Shown here: piece after piece, positions 60,514-64,000 of the stretch
Layout: each line of letters starts with the position of its first letter
Numbering within the stretch: position 1 is the first letter of the stretch
Source: Phycicoccus sp. Soil802
GTDB taxonomy: Bacteria > Actinomycetota > Actinomycetes > Actinomycetales > Dermatophilaceae
Reading direction: 5' to 3'
Assembly (NCBI RefSeq): GCF_001429605.1
Contig: NZ_LMSS01000002.1
Span: forward strand, 290,618 to 354,617
DNA: 64,000 bases
Made by a program: the position numbers and the translations under genes
Notes under the pieces: generated by a model
What the model was told of the DNA's origin: nothing
Seen by the model: only the letters and a program-made list of their open reading frames with translations
Databases searched by the model: none

Positions 60514-62349
60514 TCACTCGACGCCGAGGCGGGCCTTGAGGCCGTCGAGCTCGACCTGGAGCTGGGTCGGGAGGGTGTCGCCGAACTTGGCGAACCACTC
60601 CTCGATCTGGGGGATCTCGGCCTTCCACTCGTCGGCGTCGACGGCGAGGGCCTGCTCGAGCTCGGCGTCGCTCATGTCCAGGCCGGAGGTGTCGAGCGAC
60701 TCGGGGGTCGGGACGTGGCCGATCGGGGTCTCGACCGCGGCGGCCTTGCCCTCGATGCGCTCGATCGCCCACTTGAGGACGCGGCTGTTCTCGCCGAAGC
60801 CCGGCCACAGGAAGCCGCCGTCCTCGTCGCGACGGAACCAGTTGACGTAGAAGATCTTCGGGAGCTTGGACGCGTCGGCGTCCTTGCCGAGGTTGATCCA
60901 GTGCTGGAAGTAGTCGCCGGCGTTGTAGCCGATGAAGGGCAGCATCGCCATCGGGTCGCGGCGCACGACGCCGACGGCTCCGGTGGCGGCGGCGGTCGTC
61001 TCGGAGGAGAGCGTCGCGCCCATGAAGGTGCCGTGCACCCAGTCGCGCGACTCGGTCACCAAGGGGACGGTCGTCTTGCGGCGGCCGCCGAAGAAGATCG
61101 CCGAGATCGGCACACCCTTGGGGTCGTAGTACTCCGGGGCGAGGATGTCGCACTGCTCGATGGGGGTGCAGTAGCGGCTGTTCGCGTGGCTCGACAGCTC
61201 CTCGGAGTCCGGCGTCCAGTCCTGGCCCTTCCAGCTGGTGGCGTGGGCCGGGGTGTTCTCCAGGCCCTCCCACCAGATGTCCTGGTCGTCGGTGAGCGCC
61301 ACGTTGGTGAAGACCGAGTTGCCCTTGTTGATGGTCTTCATCGCGTTGGGGTTGGTGTGCTCGTTGGTGCCCGGGGCGACGCCGAAGAAGCCGAACTCGG
61401 GGTTCACGGCATACAGGCGACCGTCGTCGCCGAAGCGCATCCAGGCGATGTCGTCGCCGAGGGTCTCGACCTTCCAGCCCGGGATGGTCGGGGCGAGCAT
61501 GGCGAGGTTGGTCTTGCCGCACGCGCTCGGGAAGGCCGCGGCGATGTAGTAGACCTGCTGCTCGGGGGAGACCAGCTTGAGGATGAGCATGTGCTCGGCC
61601 AGCCAGCCCTCGTCGCGGGCCATCACGCTCGCGATGCGCAGCGAGTAGCACTTCTTGCCCAGCAGCGCGTTGCCGCCGTAGCCCGAGCCGTACGACCAGA
61701 TCATCCGCTCCTCGGGGAACTGGACGATGTACTTCTCGGGGTTGCACGGCCACTTCACGTCGGCCTGGCCGGGCTCGAGGGGGGCGCCGACGGAGTGCAG
61801 GGCGGGGACGTACTTGGCCTTGTCGCCGAGCTCCTCGATCCGGCGCAGCACGTTCACTCCGGTGCGGGCCATCACGCGCATGGAGACGACCACGTACTCG
61901 GAGTCGGTGATCTCGACCCCGAACATCGGGTTCTCGGCCTCGACGTGACCCATCACGAACGGGATGACGTACATCGTGCGCCCCTTCATGCAGCCGGCGT
62001 AGAGCCCGCGCATGAGGTCCTTCATCTCGTTCGGGTCCATCCAGTTGTTGGTGGGCCCGGCATCCTTCTCGTCCACGGAGCAGATGTAGGTGCGGTCCTC
62101 GACCCGGGCGACGTCGGTCGGGTCGGAGGCCGCGTAGAAGCTGTTCGGCTTCTTCTCCTCGTTGAGGCGCACGAAGGTGCCGGCCTCGACGAGCTTGTCG
62201 GTCAGTCGGGTCCACTCGGCTGCGGAGCCGGTGACCCACTCGATGTGGTCGGGGGTGGTCATCGCTGCCACCTCGTCGACCCATGCCTGCAGGCCGGCAT
62301 GCGTGGTGCCGCCTGCGCGCTGGTCGGTGTGCGTCGCCTCGGTCGTCAT
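60514..62349 (-). CDS. pckG: phosphoenolpyruvate carboxykinase (GTP)
   Basis: 611 residues. GTP-PEPCK features: the P-loop-like [10 protein letters not shown] (about 284-293; Cys is the reactive cysteine of this family), the PEP/metal residues near [10 protein letters not shown], and [13 protein letters not shown]. It converts oxaloacetate to PEP and is the key gluconeogenic step. Length and motifs match actinobacterial PckG. It has a long upstream region with two palindromes. Confidence 0.97.
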   Translation of the reverse strand: MTTEATHTDQRAGGTTHAGLQAWVDEVAAMTTPDHIEWVTGSAAEWTRLTDKLVEAGTFVRLNEEKKPNSFYAASDPTDVARVEDRTYICSVDEKDAGPTNNWMDPNEMKDLMRGLYAGCMKGRTMYVIPFVMGHVEAENPMFGVEITDSEYVVVSMRVMARTGVNVLRRIEELGDKAKYVPALHSVGAPLEPGQADVKWPCNPEKYIVQFPEERMIWSYGSGYGGNALLGKKCYSLRIASVMARDEGWLAEHMLILKLVSPEQQVYYIAAAFPSACGKTNLAMLAPTIPGWKVETLGDDIAWMRFGDDGRLYAVNPEFGFFGVAPGTNEHTNPNAMKTINKGNSVFTNVALTDDQDIWWEGLENTPAHATSWKGQDWTPDSEELSSHANSRYCTPIEQCDILAPEYYDPKGVPISAIFFGGRRKTTVPLVTESRDWVHGTFMGATLSSETTAAATGAVGVVRRDPMAMLPFIGYNAGDYFQHWINLGKDADASKLPKIFYVNWFRRDEDGGFLWPGFGENSRVLKWAIERIEGKAAAVETPIGHVPTPESLDTSGLDMSDAELEQALAVDADEWKAEIPQIEEWFAKFGDTLPTQLQVELDGLKARLGVE

Positions 62350-62564
62350 GTGATCGGCCGTCCCTTTCGTCCGGGGCGGTGCTCCCCCGGATCATGAGGT
62401 TGTGCGTCCACGCCGACACGGGTCATCCGACCGCGTGTCCACATGGTGAACGCTCCTGATCTGGCCAAGGTACGCCCCCCTACGCGCCAGTAGATACCGC
62501 GCACGGTCTAGACCGCTCGTGAAAAGCCTCACAACCGGGGAGTAGGAAACGATCCCGTGCAACG

Positions 62565-62585
62565 TTCTTGCAAGCACTGCAAGAA
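62565..62585. promoter_or_regulatory. TTCTTGCA-5-TGCAAGAA palindrome upstream of pckG
   Basis: Perfect 8-bp arms with a 5-bp spacer, about 215 bp upstream of the pckG start, the symmetry of a repressor dimer site. It may control pckG or an unannotated transcript. Confidence 0.5.
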
Positions 62586-62690
62586 GACGGCGGATTCCGT
62601 TGCGTTTCTTGCCGTTCGGCGTCGCGGGTCCGGAGCCGCCAGCCGTGGGGTGCGCCACCTCGGCCGCGTGCTCAGCCCGCCACGGCAGGA

Positions 62691-62727
62691 GGTATGCCGC
62701 GCGGCGGGCTCAGCGGCGCGGCATACC
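62691..62727. terminator. GTATGCCG hairpin before tRNA-Arg
   Basis: GGTATGCCGCGC and its exact complement flank a 13-base loop. It is the second hairpin in the window built from the recurring GTATGCCG word. Confidence 0.6.
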
Positions 62728-62810
62728 GATTTCGTCGGCGCGGGGTCGAGCCGGTAGTCTTTCCCGTCGTTGCTCTGGGCGATCCCACAAGGAATCTCAG
62801 GGCGACATTC

Positions 62811-62883
62811 GCGCCCGTAGCTCAACGGATAGAGCATCTGACTACGGATCAGAAGGTTAGGGGTTCGAATCCCTTCGGGCGCA
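62811..62883 (+). tRNA. tRNA-Arg(ACG)
   Basis: Acceptor GCGCCCG/CGGGCGC, anticodon stem TCTGA/TCAGA with loop CTACGGA (anticodon ACG), T-arm AGGGG/CCCTT, discriminator A. CCA is not encoded. An integrase gene follows, so the 3' end may be an attachment site. Confidence 0.96.
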
Positions 62884-62907
62884 CGCTGCGTTGAGACAGA
62901 CGACTGG

Positions 62908-62938
62908 GGCCCTGACCTGCGGCAACGCGGTCAGGGCC
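62908..62938 (+). terminator. terminator downstream of tRNA-Arg
   Basis: GGCCCTGACC and its exact complement flank an 11-base loop, followed by TTACTCGTT. Confidence 0.75.
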
Positions 62939-63045
62939 TTACTCGTTGCTGAGGGTGCGGACAGCCGCAGTCGTCCCTCATCCCTCGTGACATCCCTCCA
63001 ATGGGTTCTGCGAGCGGCCGAAACTGGCGCGGGCAGGCTGGGGCG

Positions 63046-64000
63046 ATGACCCAATCGCCGCCCGCTGCTGTTGGATCTCGCCGACGGGGGAGCGGCACGC
63101 AACGCCAGCGCCGGCCGGGGGTGTGGGAGGTCCGCGTCCCCACCGCCCCCGACCCCGTCACCGGGCGGCGCCGGCAGCTGTCGGTGACGGTGCACGGCAC
63201 CGAGGCCGACGCCGACGCCCGACGGGTCCTGCTACTCACCGCTGAGCGCGGGGCGCGGTCCGCCTCGTTGACTGTCGGCCGGCTGCTCGAGCTGTGGCTG
63301 GAGGCGGACCACCCGTGGAAGCCCGCCACGCTGGTCAGCCACCGCTCCGTGGCCCGCGCCCTGCGCGCCGACCCCATCGCGGAAGTGCCGCCCGCGCGGC
63401 TGACCCCGGCGCTGGTCCGCGCGGCGATCACCCGATGGACCGCCACCGGGGCCACCCTGTCGGTGGTCGGTGGTCGGTTCCGGGTGCTCCGCTCGGCGTT
63501 GTCCTGGGCCTGGGACGAGCGCATCCTGCCCGAGCACCCACTGCGCGGGATGCGCAGCCCCGGCCGCGTCCCGCCTCGACGCCCCCTGCCCGACCAGGCC
63601 GTCCGGGCCCTGATCGCCAGCGCCGAGACCCGGGTCCTGGAAGCCCACGCCAACCACCACCCCGGCGACACCGGCTCCGCGGGCCGGCTGCACCGCGCGG
63701 AGCAGGACCTGCTGCTGGTTCGGCTCGCTGCCGACACTGGCGCCCGTCGCGGCGAGCTGGCCGCCCTGCGCCTGACCGACCTGGACGGCCGCGTCCTGAC
63801 CATTGAACGCGCCCTGTCCGCCGGTCAGCTCACGACGCCCAAGTCGGGACGACCCCGCACGCTCACCGTCGGGTGCTCCACCGCCGAGCTGTGGCACCAC
63901 CTGGAACGGCAGTGGTCAGCAAGAGCCGGCGCACCGCTCGGGCCGTGGCTGTTCAGTCCCGACCTGGCTCACCAACACAGACTCGGCGCCGAGGTCCTGG
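63046..64000 (+). CDS. tyrosine recombinase/integrase (partial, runs off the window)
   Basis: An open frame from ATG 63046 to the window end, at least 318 residues. It has a basic N-terminus, a core-binding domain (about 75-165; LSVVGGRFRVLRSALSWAW), then the catalytic domain with the first Arg in DTGARRGELAALR (about 230). The remaining catalytic residues (H-x-x-R, Tyr) lie beyond the edge. Start support is weak (GGGGCG). Reads away from tRNA-Arg. Confidence 0.85.
   Translation, partial: MTQSPPAAVGSRRRGSGTQRQRRPGVWEVRVPTAPDPVTGRRRQLSVTVHGTEADADARRVLLLTAERGARSASLTVGRLLELWLEADHPWKPATLVSHRSVARALRADPIAEVPPARLTPALVRAAITRWTATGATLSVVGGRFRVLRSALSWAWDERILPEHPLRGMRSPGRVPPRRPLPDQAVRALIASAETRVLEAHANHHPGDTGSAGRLHRAEQDLLLVRLAADTGARRGELAALRLTDLDGRVLTIERALSAGQLTTPKSGRPRTLTVGCSTAELWHHLERQWSARAGAPLGPWLFSPDLAHQHRLGAEVL

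Larger units (their letters stand above)
62350..62810. other. long intergenic region upstream of pckG
   Basis: 461 bp between pckG and tRNA-Arg. Its visible contents are an operator-like palindrome (62565-62585), a GTATGCCG hairpin (62691-62727) and, near 62.8 kb, the tRNA promoter. Open frames on both strands look like shadows of high GC. The pckG promoter should lie near 62.4-62.5 kb. Confidence 0.5.
62884..64000. mobile_element. start of a second integrated element at tRNA-Arg (right part outside window)
   Basis: A tyrosine integrase begins 162 bp after the tRNA-Arg 3' end and reads away from it, with a small hairpin between. This is the usual arrangement of a tRNA-targeted genomic island. 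No other element gene is visible before the window ends. Confidence 0.65.

Overview
The window is high-GC actinobacterial chromosome. WhiB and RepSA-type genes, an LCP ligase, GTP-dependent PEP carboxykinase, a FolP2-like protein and an Rv0338c-type Fe-S reductase all point to Actinomycetota. The gene content and GC suggest Micrococcales, possibly Intrasporangiaceae; that family placement is inference.

Layout: (1) 1-8046 is the right part of an AICE (actinomycete integrative and conjugative element) of pSAM2 type, running from a Pif-like Nudix gene and a Pra-like activator through TraB, a WhiB-like protein and RepSA to Xis and Int, inserted at the 3' end of tRNA-Gly(CCC). Its left end lies outside the window. 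(2) 8.2-18.2 kb is chromosomal: dcd, a hydrolase, an ammonia-lyase-like protein with an altered MIO site, a compatible-solute type ABC importer, a large LuxR-type regulator and a PlsC acyltransferase. (3) 18.3-22.5 kb holds a membrane Fe-S reductase and cysK-cysE. (4) 22.5-27.8 kb is a four-gene, translationally coupled operon: cytoplasmic subtilisin with a (GYGSGV)6 linker, ECF sigma factor, small soluble protein, TPR-CHAT protease. This is the most unusual locus here. (5) 28-29 kb holds two 89-bp nested palindromes flanking a small YtxH-like gene, then tRNA-Ser(UGA). (6) 29.3-35.1 kb is an omega-amino-acid catabolic cluster under a divergent MocR regulator. (7) 35.2-46.5 kb has a membrane protein with a RHH-like tail, a FolP2-like protein, a HYR-repeat secreted protein, a cold-shock protein, a penicillin-binding protein, an LCP protein, tRNA-Ser(GCU) and a GT2-GtrA protein. 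(8) 46.6-51.9 kb is a GT39 glycosyltransferase, a two-component system and a secreted Gln/Gly-rich protein; three promoters share 11-bp-phased CTGTG repeats, which suggests one regulon. (9) 51.9-56.4 kb is a LacI-controlled sugar ABC importer with two near-identical operators. (10) 56.5-62.3 kb carries a conserved unknown, a WYL regulator, two DinB proteins and pckG. (11) 62.8 kb to the end is tRNA-Arg(ACG) followed by a second integrase, cut by the window edge, so a second integrated element probably begins here.

Across the chromosomal part the 8-mer GTATGCCG recurs about 37 times by my manual count, far above composition expectation, inside and outside genes. Several intergenic regions carry large palindromes belonging to small sequence families.
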